A stretch of DNA of 64,000 nt from Erythrobacter sp. UBA1916 (lineage in GTDB: Bacteria; Pseudomonadota; Alphaproteobacteria; Sphingomonadales; Sphingomonadaceae): positions 28,262 to 92,261 of the forward strand of contig DDFY01000005.1 in NCBI GenBank assembly GCA_002337385.1, read 5' to 3'. Numbering within the stretch: the first letter of the stretch is position 1; each line of letters opens with the position of its first letter. The position numbers were made by a program, and so were the translations under genes. Shown piece after piece: positions 35,135 through 43,275 of this stretch. Below the pieces are notes generated by a model that worked only from the letters and a program-made list of their open reading frames with translations, had not been told where the DNA came from and made no database searches.

Positions 35135-36049
35135 TCACGCTGCGGGCCGCTTCATCGCTTCGCGCGCGGCCTTGCCGATGGCGGCGGCAACCACCCGGAA
35201 CATCTCGGCTGCAGGCGAACTGCGCCGCCAGATCAGGCCGACCGAGCGATAGGCCGACCAGTCGATCACATCGAGCCGCACGATCGACCGCTCGCCCCCT
35301 GCTTCCGAGCGCAGGTAAAGCTCGGGCAGCAGCGCCAGCGCAATCCCCGAAGCGACCATCTGGCGGATGGAATCGAGACTGGTGCCCTCGTAGTCCTTGA
35401 GCACCACCGCGCCCAGCTCGTCGCAAATGTCGCGGACTTGCCGGTGGTAATGATGGCGCGGATCGAGGCTGAGGAAGTGCTCCCCGGCAAGCTCCGACTG
35501 CTTCACCGCGACCTTGGCCGCGAGCGGATGATCGGGCGTGGCGACGACGCTCAACGGCTCGCGGAACAGCGGCTCGATCTCGATGTCGTCGCCCACCACC
35601 GGCAAGGGCGCGAGCAGAAGGTCGAGCGCGCCGTTGCGCAGGTGTTGCACCTGCTCATCGGGAATACCGTCGCGGATATGCAGCTTCATGTCGGGATAGT
35701 CGCGATGCAGGCGGGCGATGACCTCGGGCAACAGATAGGGGCCGAGCGTGGGCGAAACGCCCAGACGGAAGGTGCCCGCCATGCGCTCGGCACTGCGCGC
35801 GGCGATCCGCTTCACATCCTGCACCTCGGCCAGGATCGCGCGGACCTTGCCCACCACGTCGCGGCCGATCGGAGTGAGTGTAACCCCGGTTGAACCGCGA
35901 TCGACCAGCACCGCGCCCAGCCGTTCTTCCAGTTGCTTCAGTTGCTGGCTGAGGGTCGGCTGCGAGACATGCAAGGCGGCGGACGCCCGGCCGAAATGGC
36001 CATGGTCGTCCAGCGCGACCAGATACTCGAATTGGCGCAAGGTCGGCAT
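35135..36049 (-). CDS. OxyR-like LysR-family regulator lacking the peroxidatic cysteine
   Basis: The 304-residue protein has the LysR winged helix (MPTLRQFEYLVALDDHGHFGRASAALHVSQPTLSQQLKQLEERLG) and an OxyR-type sensor domain. Aligning the sensor around HHYHRQVRDICDELGAVVLKDYEGTSLDSIRQMVASG places Cys208 of E. coli OxyR on a cysteine here, but Cys199, which reacts with H2O2, is replaced by histidine. It therefore cannot form the classical disulfide. An ATAG-N7-CTAT site lies directly ahead of its start (36057-36071). Confidence 0.85.
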   Translation of the reverse strand: MPTLRQFEYLVALDDHGHFGRASAALHVSQPTLSQQLKQLEERLGAVLVDRGSTGVTLTPIGRDVVGKVRAILAEVQDVKRIAARSAERMAGTFRLGVSPTLGPYLLPEVIARLHRDYPDMKLHIRDGIPDEQVQHLRNGALDLLLAPLPVVGDDIEIEPLFREPLSVVATPDHPLAAKVAVKQSELAGEHFLSLDPRHHYHRQVRDICDELGAVVLKDYEGTSLDSIRQMVASGIALALLPELYLRSEAGGERSIVRLDVIDWSAYRSVGLIWRRSSPAAEMFRVVAAAIGKAAREAMKRPAA

Positions 36050-36056
36050 GGCGATG

Positions 36057-36071
36057 ATAGCCTCAATCTAT
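36057..36071. promoter_or_regulatory. OxyR/LysR-type binding site at the regulator's own promoter
   Basis: ATAG-CCTCAAT-CTAT fits the first half of the OxyR consensus ATAG-N7-CTAT exactly and also has the T-N11-A of LysR sites. The second half (after 7 more bases) is degenerate. It sits 8 bp upstream of the regulator start codon and 78 bp upstream of the divergent YdcH gene, so it could serve autoregulation and activation of the divergent gene. Confidence 0.6.
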
Positions 36072-36148
36072 CGAATTACTACTATCAGATCGATTGGCAC
36101 ATTACGCCGATTATGGCCAGCTTGGAGGCGAACAACACAAGGAGACCA

Positions 36149-36307
36149 ATGATGGCTGAAGCGCACCTCAAGAACCTGCTGGCCCGGCATCGCGCGCTCG
36201 ATCGCCTGATCGACACCACCAAGGCAGTGGCCCGTCAGGCAGAGCTCAAGCAGCTCAAACTGCAACGGCTGCGATTGAAAGACCGGATCGCGCAATTGTC
36301 CGCCTGA
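36149..36307 (+). CDS. YdcH/DUF465 family small protein
   Basis: The 52-residue product, ending in KAVARQAELKQLKLQRLRLKDRIAQL, is a basic helical hairpin of the DUF465 (YdcH) type: HLKNLLARHRALDRLI, then KLKK-like LKLQRLRLKDRI. Members have no known function and are often found near stress or outer-membrane genes. Two adjacent ATG codons (36149 and 36152) are possible starts, with GGAGACC upstream. It is divergent from the OxyR-like gene. Confidence 0.85.
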   Translation: MMAEAHLKNLLARHRALDRLIDTTKAVARQAELKQLKLQRLRLKDRIAQLSA

Positions 36308-36329
36308 GGCGGTCATCACGGCAAATTGC

Positions 36330-36356
36330 AAGGGCGTGGGGTCTTCCCGCGCCCTT
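36330..36356 (+). terminator. Probable rho-independent terminator after the YdcH gene
   Basis: AAGGGCGTGGG (36330-36340) pairs with CCCGCGCCCTT (36346-36356) over 11 positions with one G-U, leaving a 5-base loop. The downstream tract CGTCGTTTC is only weakly U-rich, so efficiency may be moderate. Confidence 0.6.
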
Positions 36357-36420
36357 CGTCGTTTCAGTGCATGCTGGCTTTGCCGGGGATGCAAACGATA
36401 GGCTGAGGCACCACCATTCG

Positions 36421-36435
36421 ATAGCCTTTGCCTAT
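36421..36435. promoter_or_regulatory. Second ATAG-N7-CTAT OxyR-like site
   Basis: ATAG-CCTTTGC-CTAT matches the same half-consensus as the site at 36057. A further ATAG lies 20 bp upstream (36398-36401), roughly where the other half-site would be expected (one base out of register). It lies about 300 bp before the small gene at 36736 that precedes nhaA. Confidence 0.5.
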
Positions 36436-36637
36436 GGCCCAACCACCTCCAGCCTGATCGATCTGGTTATTCGCCTTATTTTCAATCCCCTAGCCCTCTT
36501 CGAGCACATGAAAGCCAATCGGGCAAAGGATCGAGGAAACTGCCCCGCGATTGAAACCTCCGGCTGCCGGGAACATTGTTGTCATGCGGACCGGGCCCCT
36601 CTGGCAAGCAACCTCCTGGTGCTTGTGATGTCGGACC

Positions 36638-36655
36638 GCATCGGACGGCCGATGC
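36638..36655 (+). other. Perfect 7-bp hairpin with ACGG loop in the leader region
   Basis: GCATCGG-ACGG-CCGATGC folds into a stable stem. It could be an element of a leader RNA or small RNA, or part of an operator. No second matching hairpin is present, so a guanidine-II riboswitch is not supported here. Confidence 0.4.
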
Positions 36656-36735
36656 ACGGGACCTGGCCTGCCCTCCTATGCCCCCCGCCTGTGCGCGGCC
36701 GTCCGATCGACAACCCTCACTTTCGGAGACGTGAC

Positions 36736-36924
36736 ATGAAGGCCCGCATCTACAAACTGACCGAATACCTGCAGCGCGTGGAAGAACGCCTGTCGCTGGA
36801 GCAACAGCGCGAGAAGCCCAACGGCCTTGCTCTGCTGCACTTGCAGCATTTGCGCCAGCGCATCAGGAGCGCCATGAAGCGCGCCATCCAGCGCCTTGCC
36901 AAGCCGCAACCGCAAGCGGCCTGA
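36736..36924 (+). CDS. Small basic helical protein upstream of nhaA
   Basis: The 62-residue product, KARIYKLTEYLQRVEERLSL followed by LALLHLQHLRQRIRSAMKRAIQRLAKPQPQAA, is a highly basic predicted helical hairpin that resembles DUF465-like proteins in size and charge but lacks their motif. It ends 3 bp before nhaA, which indicates translational coupling. The start at 36736 follows GGAGACGTGAC. Confidence 0.7.
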   Translation: MKARIYKLTEYLQRVEERLSLEQQREKPNGLALLHLQHLRQRIRSAMKRAIQRLAKPQPQAA

Positions 36925-36927
36925 CCG

Positions 36928-38097
36928 ATGCTGACGCGCGCAACCGTGGCCCTACGCGACTTCCTGAAACAGGAAAGCGCCGGCGGTATCGTCCTTATCG
37001 CAGCCGCGCTGCTGGCGCTCATTGCTGCCAACAGCGCTGCCGCGAGCGCCTATTTCGGCACGCTCGAACTGCCCGTCGCCGTGACGGTGGGCAGCTTCGC
37101 GATCGACAAGCCACTGCTCTTGTGGATCAACGACGGCCTGATGGCGGTGTTCTTCTTCCTCGTCGGCCTCGAAGTGAAGCGCGAGGTGGTGCAAGGGCAG
37201 TTGTCGAGCTGGAACAAGGCCTCGCTGCCGCTGTTTGCGGCCATCGGCGGCATGGCTTTGCCCGCCCTAGTGTTTCTCGCGCTCAATTCTGGCTCGCCTG
37301 AAAACGTCGCTGGCTGGGCGATCCCCGCCGCCACCGACATTGCCTTTGCGCTCGGCGTGCTGTCGCTGCTCGGCCCGCGCGTGCCGGTTGCGCTCAAGGC
37401 GCTGCTGCTGGCCATCGCAGTGATCGACGATATCGGCGCAATCACCATCATCGCCCTGTTCTATTCGGGCACTATCGATACCGGTATGCTGGCGGGCGGC
37501 GCAGCGGCGCTGGCGGGACTGATCGCACTCAACCGGCTGCGGATCGGTTCCTCTATCCCCTATGTGATCCTGACCGTGGTGCTGTGGGTCTTCGTGCTGA
37601 AGTCCGGTGTCCATGCCACGCTTGCGGGCGTTGCCGCCGCCATGACCATTCCGCTCACCGCGCGCGACGGATCGGCCCCGCTCGAGCATATGGAGCATGG
37701 CCTGCATCCGTGGGTGGCCTTCCTCGTGATCCCGATCTTCGGCTTTGCCAATGCGGGGGTGAGCCTCACCGGGCTGTCTCCAGCCGACCTGCTCGCACCG
37801 CTGCCGCTGGGCATCGCGCTGGGGCTGCTGATCGGCAAGCAGGTGGGCATCTTCGGACTGGCCTTCGTGGCGGTGAAGCTGAAGCTGGCTAGCTTGCCGG
37901 AGAATGTGGGCTGGCGGCAGGTCCATGCGGTGTCGCTGCTGGCCGCGATTGGCTTCACGATGAGCCTGTTCATCGGCAACCTCGCCTTTGCCGACCCGGC
38001 GCAGGTCGACGCGGTGAAGCTGGGCGTGCTCTCGGGCTCGCTGGTTGCGGCGTTCGGCGGCTATGCGCTGCTGAAAATGTCGCTGAAGAAGGGGTAA
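36928..38097 (+). CDS. nhaA: Na+/H+ antiporter NhaA
   Basis: NhaA exchanges external protons for internal sodium or lithium and controls pH at alkaline or salty conditions. The 389-residue protein has 12 membrane helices. The ion-binding aspartates are in IPAATDIAFALGVLSL (helix IV-V region) and LLAIAVIDDIGAITIIALF, and the N-terminal helix LIAANSAAASAYF is typical. The start follows the small gene by 3 bp. It is convergent with tRNA-Gly. Confidence 0.95.
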   Translation: MLTRATVALRDFLKQESAGGIVLIAAALLALIAANSAAASAYFGTLELPVAVTVGSFAIDKPLLLWINDGLMAVFFFLVGLEVKREVVQGQLSSWNKASLPLFAAIGGMALPALVFLALNSGSPENVAGWAIPAATDIAFALGVLSLLGPRVPVALKALLLAIAVIDDIGAITIIALFYSGTIDTGMLAGGAAALAGLIALNRLRIGSSIPYVILTVVLWVFVLKSGVHATLAGVAAAMTIPLTARDGSAPLEHMEHGLHPWVAFLVIPIFGFANAGVSLTGLSPADLLAPLPLGIALGLLIGKQVGIFGLAFVAVKLKLASLPENVGWRQVHAVSLLAAIGFTMSLFIGNLAFADPAQVDAVKLGVLSGSLVAAFGGYALLKMSLKKG

Positions 38098-38099
38098 GT

Positions 38100-38173
38100 T
38101 GGAGCGGGTGAAGGGAATCGAACCCTCGTCGTCAGCTTGGGAAGCTGCTGCTCTACCATTGAGCTACACCCGC
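38100..38173 (-). tRNA. tRNA-Gly, anticodon CCC
   Basis: Read on the minus strand: acceptor GCGGGTG pairs with CACCCGC, D-arm GCTC-AATGGTA-GAGC, anticodon loop TTCCCAA (anticodon CCC), T-arm GAGGG-TTCGATT-CCCTT, and an encoded TCCA 3' end. All arms are recognisable, with one non-canonical pair at the base of the anticodon stem. It decodes GGG. Confidence 0.93.
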
Positions 38174-38178
38174 AACAC

Positions 38179-38213
38179 GCTGGATCGGCTGGATTTTTCC
38201 GGGCCGATCCAGC
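38179..38213. repeat. Perfect 11-bp inverted repeat beside tRNA-Gly
   Basis: GCTGGATCGGC (38179-38189) and GCCGATCCAGC (38203-38213) are exactly complementary around a 13-base loop. It lies immediately upstream of the tRNA on its minus strand, where it might affect the tRNA promoter, or it may end nhaA transcription. No U tract follows. Confidence 0.45.
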
Positions 38214-38413
38214 AGCCCTTCCAGCACCAGCGTGCGATGAGCGCGGCCTAGCCTGCTTTTTCGGCCGGATCAATCGCCGCTTTCTCGTGCCAACCACGAT
38301 TGTGCGCCAAAGCTGGCCAGCCGGTGCCCCGCACGCACCAGTAAGTTGCAATCGAGGCGTTGCGCCCTATGTAACAGGACCCTCGACCGACACTGATAAA
38401 CGCGTCGCCACGT

Positions 38414-38437
38414 GCACAAACCGTGTATCGTTTGTGC
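38414..38437. promoter_or_regulatory. 24-bp palindrome upstream of BCCT transporter
   Basis: GCACAAAC (38414-38421) and GTTTGTGC (38430-38437) are perfectly complementary half-sites with an 8-bp spacer. They lie 20 bp ahead of the transporter start. Position and symmetry suggest an operator for a TetR- or BetI-like regulator, although none is next to it. Confidence 0.5.
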
Positions 38438-38456
38438 GACCGCAAGACGGGTGCTG

Positions 38457-40142
38457 ATGCCGGAATCAAACGAATCATACATATCTCCCCCTCTGGTGGA
38501 GCTGGATATCAACACGCATGATCGCGGCTTTTACGACGGCTTCAGCCGTGAGGTAACGATCCCGTCAAAGATCATCGTTTCGCTCATCATCATGTGGGCA
38601 ATCTTCTTCCCGATTTCGGCCAACGCAACGCTCAACGTCGTCAACTCTTCCATCGTTGCGAACTTCTCTGGCTGGTACGTCTATCTCGTTGCGGCACTGA
38701 TGGTCGTCTGCCTCGGCCTCGCACTTATCCCGCAGGCCGGGTCCATGCGGATCGGCAATCCCGGAGAAGAGCCCGAGTTCGGCTACTTCAGCTGGTTTTC
38801 CATGTTGTTTGGCGCAGGCATCGGCATCGGCATGCTGACCTATTCGACCGGTGAACCGCTGGCCCATTTCCAGAACAATCCGGAGATCATCCGCGGCGCC
38901 GTCGCCGCAGCATCGCCCGAGGCGGTGCAGTCTGCCTATATCTACACCTTCCTCCACTGGGGGCTCGCGGCCTGGGGCTGCTACGGGCTGGTGGGCCTTG
39001 CCATCGGCTACGTCGCCTACCGGCGCGGCTTGCCGCTCACAATTCGCTCCGCGCTGGCCCCGCTGTTCGGCAAGACTATGGAAGGCGCCGTCGGGCACCT
39101 GGTCGATGTCGTGGCAGTCGTGGCGACGATCCTGGGCGTAGCTGTAACCTTGGGGCTCGGGGTCGAACAATTTGTCGCTGGTCTCAGCCGACTTGGGCTT
39201 GGCGACTGGCTGCTCGACGCAGACAGCAAGTCAACGCCTGCCGCCATCGCCATCACGCTCGTAGTGCTGGTCGGGGCCTCCACGCTCAGCGCCCTGTCGG
39301 GCGTGGGCAAAGGGATCAAGTGGCTGTCCAACCTCAACATGGGGCTCTCTTTCGCGCTGCTGGCCCTGTTCGTGGTGGTCGGCTCGGGCCTCTCCGGCTT
39401 CGAGCTGCTCGGGGTCACCGTCTATGACTATCTTCGCACTCTGCCGCAGACGGCGCTGACGCTGTTCCCGTCCGACGGCACCCCGGTGGGCGAGGCGCTG
39501 GTGCGCTGGCAGCTTGACTGGAGCGTGTTCTACTGGGCCTGGTGGATCGCCTTTGCCCCCTTTGTCGGCATGTTCATCGCGCGCATTTCGCGCGGACGCA
39601 CGGTGCGTGAATATGTGCTCGGCGTGCTGCTGGTGCCTTCGCTGATGTGCTTCGTGTGGATGACGATCGTCGGCGGCACGGCTATCGAGCTGGAATTGAG
39701 CGGCCAGGCCCATGGCGCGATCCTTGCGGCCCCGATCTCCGATCAGCTCTTTGCGACGCTTAACGTGCTGCTCGATCCGGCCGTGGCGACAATTGTCTCC
39801 GGCCTCGTGGTGGTCCTGCTGATGACCTATATCATCACCAGCACCGACAGCGCGATCCTGATCGTGAACACGATTAACGGCGCAGGCGAAACCGATGGCC
39901 AGCGCCAGCGTCACATTCTGTTCTGGGGTGTCGCACTGGCCGTAATGGTCGGCTCGATGCTGATAATCGGCGGGATTGACGCTATCCGCACCACCATGGT
40001 CATCGGGGCGCTGCCGTTCTCCGTGGTCGTCGCCTTGATGGGGGTGGCCATCATGAAAGCCATCACCTTCGACATCGTGCGCAAGCGCCACGGCGTGCCG
40101 ACTACTGCCGAAGCCTGCGAGCAATGGGAAGCCGAGCAATAA
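38457..40142 (+). CDS. BCCT family transporter (betaine/choline/carnitine type)
   Basis: The 561-residue protein has 12 membrane helices. The family signatures are FGYFSWFSMLFGAGIGIGMLTYSTGEPLAHFQ (helix 3-4 with GxGxG) and VFYWAWWIAFAPFVGMFIARISRGRTVREYVLG (the BCCT signature with the aromatic box). These transporters take up betaine, choline, carnitine or ectoine, often as osmoprotection. The start MPESNES at 38457 is preferred over a GTG at 38412, which would place a cysteine-rich extension ahead of it. Confidence 0.9.
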   Translation: MPESNESYISPPLVELDINTHDRGFYDGFSREVTIPSKIIVSLIIMWAIFFPISANATLNVVNSSIVANFSGWYVYLVAALMVVCLGLALIPQAGSMRIGNPGEEPEFGYFSWFSMLFGAGIGIGMLTYSTGEPLAHFQNNPEIIRGAVAAASPEAVQSAYIYTFLHWGLAAWGCYGLVGLAIGYVAYRRGLPLTIRSALAPLFGKTMEGAVGHLVDVVAVVATILGVAVTLGLGVEQFVAGLSRLGLGDWLLDADSKSTPAAIAITLVVLVGASTLSALSGVGKGIKWLSNLNMGLSFALLALFVVVGSGLSGFELLGVTVYDYLRTLPQTALTLFPSDGTPVGEALVRWQLDWSVFYWAWWIAFAPFVGMFIARISRGRTVREYVLGVLLVPSLMCFVWMTIVGGTAIELELSGQAHGAILAAPISDQLFATLNVLLDPAVATIVSGLVVVLLMTYIITSTDSAILIVNTINGAGETDGQRQRHILFWGVALAVMVGSMLIIGGIDAIRTTMVIGALPFSVVVALMGVAIMKAITFDIVRKRHGVPTTAEACEQWEAEQ

Positions 40143-40516
40143 AGCTGCAAGTTGATGGAAAGTCTGCAAGCACGCCGCCCGCAGACATGAAATTCAGCAA
40201 CTTGCCCTGCTCTTGCGCCTTTACCACCCCTTAATTAGTATTTTTAAAGTAAAATCGACCGGATTATGCAATGCATTCGGAAGGTCGAATGAGTACTTTC
40301 TAAATATACACTTTTTATTTCCCGTGTTGCCATATTGCAACGCAAAGAACTCAACTCCGGGAATCTCGGCAGGTTCGGTAGCAAGCCCCTCCCCTTGCCG
40401 CTACTTGGCACGCACCGAGCGCAATATGCTTTAGCGCCAGAACTCCTTTACGGATTGCGCCGCCTTAGAAAGTGTGCGGCGCGGTCTGGGGAACTCTTTT
40501 TCAGGGGACTTTACAG
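40143..40516. other. 374-bp AT-rich intergenic region before a TonB-dependent receptor gene
   Basis: No gene was found. The stretch 40225-40335 is unusually AT-rich (for example TTAATTAGTATTTTTAAAG), and a GCGCCGC/GCGGCGC stem (40457-40463 with 40476-40482) lies in the leader just before the receptor. It most likely holds the receptor promoter. A weak stem at 40162-40186 may end the BCCT transcript. Confidence 0.5.
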
Positions 40517-43198
40517 ATGCTGAAATACTCCAGCGGCGCGTCGATTGGCGCGCTGGCCATCGCTTTGGCCGCACCCGCTGCCGCACAGACTACCGAGGCC
40601 GAGGCAGCAGCGCCGCGCGTCGGCGGTGTCGACACCATCTTCGTTACCGCGACCAAGCGCACCGAAGACCTGCAGGACGTGCCGGTTTCGGTTCAGGCGC
40701 TCGGCACGGAGCAGCTGGAAGAGCTGAACATCGACACCTTCGATGACTACCTCAACCAGCTTCCCACGGTCACCGCTGGCGGCAGCGGCCCGGGCCAGTC
40801 GACGATCTACATTCGCGGCCTCGCCTCGACCACGCCGAGCCTGACCACTGCCGGTGTTGCGGGCCTTGCCCCCAACGTCTCCATGTATCTCGACGAACAG
40901 CCGCTGGCGCAGCCGGGCCGCAACCTCGACGTCTATGCCGCCGACCTGTCGCGGATCGAGGTGCTCTCGGGTCCGCAGGGAACGCTGTTCGGTGCCAGCT
41001 CGCAGGCCGGTGTCGTGCGCCTGATCACCAACAAGCCGAGCCTTGCCGGGTTTGACGCCAGCGCCAGCGCCGGGGTGTCCTTCACCAAGGGTGGTGAAGC
41101 GTCATACAAGGCCGAGGTGATGCTCAACGTGCCCGTCGCCGATACGCTGGCCGTGCGCGGCGTGGCCTTCGTCGATAACCAGGGCGGCTATATCGACAAC
41201 GTCGCCGGCACGCGCACTGTGCGCGAAAGCGCCCGCTTCCGCTCCGCAGGCACTGTGCGCTCCAACGGCACCGTGGTCACCGGCGCCTATGCCGATGGCG
41301 GACGTGGCGGCATTCAGGCCGCAGCCGCACGCAATGGCGAGCTTGACGACGGCGACGTGAACTTCATCGCGGCCGACAACTCAGGCCTCGTCGAAGAGAA
41401 CTTCAACGACGCCACCTATGCCGGCTTCCGCGCCAGCGCGCTGTGGGAAATCACCCCGGACTGGACGCTGAACGTATCGCACATGCGCCAGCGCCTCGAG
41501 ACCGACGGCGTGTTCTTCGCCGATCCGGAGCTGGACGGACTCGACGACCTGCAGATCCAGCGCTTCGAGCCGGATCACCTCGACGACGAGTTCTCCAACA
41601 CCAGCTGGACAGTCGAAGGTCGCCTCGCGATGCTCGATGTCGTTTACACCGGTGCTTACACTGATCGCGAGACGCAGCAACGGATCGACTACAGCGACTA
41701 CCTGTTCGTGGGCCAGTACCTGCCCTATTACATCTGCGATGGCTCGGTCAGCTATCCCGGCGCGGGCGGCCCGAGCGGCACTTGTCAGGCCCCCAACCTC
41801 TATGTGACCTCCGCGAGCAAGACGACCACGCTGACGCAGGAACTGCGCTTCAGCACGCCTGACGACTTCTGGATCCGGGCCACGGCCGGCGGCTTCTACT
41901 CGGATCTTGAGCTGAAGGAGCGCAACGACTTCGCCTACCCGGGCAACATCCAGGCCCAGCCGTTCGGCCCCTTCGCGCCGAACTATCCGCAGCCGGGTTA
42001 CAACAGCGATCCCGGCCCGTTCCCGGCGGCGACGATCTTCCGCAACGATATCCGTCGCACCGATAAGCAGCTCGGCATCTTCGGCGAAGCGAGCATCGAT
42101 CTGATGCCCGACCTCGTCACGGTCACCTTCGGTGCCCGCTACTATGATGTCGAGGTCGATTTCGAAGGGAGCGCCAACGGTTCGTTCTGTAACTCGGGTG
42201 CTGCCGAGGACGCCAACGCCTACGGCACCGATCTCAACGATCTGTACGATGGTGACGGCGAATACACCTTCATCAACAGCTGCAACGCGGCGCTGCGCCA
42301 GACCTTCACGCTCGCCGACAGCCTGCAGGACATCATGGACGCAGGCCTTAACGCCTCACAGGCGCAGCAGGTCTACAACGCCGTGCGCGCGCCCGATAAG
42401 GCAAAGACCGATGGCTTCATCTACAAGGCCTCGATCCAGCTGACGCCGACCCCCGATACGCTGGTCTATGCGACCTATTCGGAAGGGTTCCGTCCCGGCC
42501 TGCTCAACCGTCCGGGCGGCGCCACCAACGGCTCCGGCTACACCGTGCCGTTCGAGCTCGAGACCGACGAGGTCAAGAACTACGAGGTCGGTTGGAAGCT
42601 CGACCTTGTCGACGGCCAGGTCCGCTTCAACGGCAGCGCCTTCTTTGTCGACATCGAGCGGTTGCAGACCACCATCTTCGATCCCGCCATCGTCAACCTG
42701 TTCTTCTCCGACAATGCCGCCGATGCCGAGATCTATGGTGTCGAGGGTGACTTCACCGTCGCTCCTTACGCCCTGCCCGGCTTCACCTTTTCCGGTGCCT
42801 TCTCGGTCCTCGACACGAAGATCACCAACGTGCTGGTCCCGACCGAGGACGTGAAGGCTGGCGAGCCGCTGGCCTATGCCCCCAAGTTCCAGGGCAATGC
42901 CCGCATCCGCTACGAGTGGGATCTGTCGAACTCGCTGGAAGCCTATGTCCAGCCGCAGGTGACCTACTCGTCGTCGAAGTACACGGACATCATCGAGATC
43001 AACAAGCTGCAGCTCGGCAGCTACACCATTGCGGACCTGTCCGTAGGTGTCGTGGCTGACCAGTGGCGCTTCGAAGTCTACGGTGAGAACGTGTTCGACG
43101 AGCGTGCCGAAATCTCGGGCAGCTATGTGTTCGACCGTCCTCGCGTGACCACCAACCGTCCGCGGACGATCGGCATGCGGATGTCGTACAACTACTGA
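40517..43198 (+). CDS. TonB-dependent receptor, sphingomonad type
   Basis: This is an 893-residue outer-membrane receptor. Signal peptide MLKYSSGASIGALAIALAAPAAAQ; TonB-box-like region IFVTATKRTEDLQDVPVSVQAL; plug with IYIRGLASTTPS and RIEVLSGPQGTLFGASSQAGVVRLITNKPSL; then a long beta-barrel ending GMRMSYNY. Such receptors import siderophores, vitamins, carbohydrates or aromatic compounds. Nothing in the neighbourhood gives a substrate; the TPR-sulfotransferase gene follows 77 bp downstream. The start ATG at 40517 is set by the signal peptide. Confidence 0.93.
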   Translation: MLKYSSGASIGALAIALAAPAAAQTTEAEAAAPRVGGVDTIFVTATKRTEDLQDVPVSVQALGTEQLEELNIDTFDDYLNQLPTVTAGGSGPGQSTIYIRGLASTTPSLTTAGVAGLAPNVSMYLDEQPLAQPGRNLDVYAADLSRIEVLSGPQGTLFGASSQAGVVRLITNKPSLAGFDASASAGVSFTKGGEASYKAEVMLNVPVADTLAVRGVAFVDNQGGYIDNVAGTRTVRESARFRSAGTVRSNGTVVTGAYADGGRGGIQAAAARNGELDDGDVNFIAADNSGLVEENFNDATYAGFRASALWEITPDWTLNVSHMRQRLETDGVFFADPELDGLDDLQIQRFEPDHLDDEFSNTSWTVEGRLAMLDVVYTGAYTDRETQQRIDYSDYLFVGQYLPYYICDGSVSYPGAGGPSGTCQAPNLYVTSASKTTTLTQELRFSTPDDFWIRATAGGFYSDLELKERNDFAYPGNIQAQPFGPFAPNYPQPGYNSDPGPFPAATIFRNDIRRTDKQLGIFGEASIDLMPDLVTVTFGARYYDVEVDFEGSANGSFCNSGAAEDANAYGTDLNDLYDGDGEYTFINSCNAALRQTFTLADSLQDIMDAGLNASQAQQVYNAVRAPDKAKTDGFIYKASIQLTPTPDTLVYATYSEGFRPGLLNRPGGATNGSGYTVPFELETDEVKNYEVGWKLDLVDGQVRFNGSAFFVDIERLQTTIFDPAIVNLFFSDNAADAEIYGVEGDFTVAPYALPGFTFSGAFSVLDTKITNVLVPTEDVKAGEPLAYAPKFQGNARIRYEWDLSNSLEAYVQPQVTYSSSKYTDIIEINKLQLGSYTIADLSVGVVADQWRFEVYGENVFDERAEISGSYVFDRPRVTTNRPRTIGMRMSYNY

Positions 43199-43221
43199 TC
43201 GGCTGAACAGGCCTGATGCAG

Positions 43222-43253
43222 ACGGCGGGGGTGACGATGGTCGCCTCCGCCGT
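43222..43253 (+). terminator. Possible terminator between receptor and TPR-sulfotransferase genes
   Basis: ACGGCGGGGG (43222-43231) pairs with CCTCCGCCGT (43244-43253) at 9 of 10 positions around a 12-base loop, but no U tract follows. It could attenuate transcription into the next gene. Confidence 0.45.
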
Positions 43254-43275
43254 TGTGCTTTGCTAGGGGCACCCA

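Larger units (their letters stand above)
36308..36735. other. 428-bp leader without a gene, holding a terminator, an OxyR-like site and a hairpin
   Basis: No convincing ORF was found. The region contains a terminator for the YdcH gene (36330-36356), an ATAG-N7-CTAT site (36421-36435), an AT-rich stretch (36465-36490) and a stable ACGG-loop hairpin (36638-36655). A small regulatory RNA or a long leader for the following gene and nhaA would fit the space. Confidence 0.5.
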
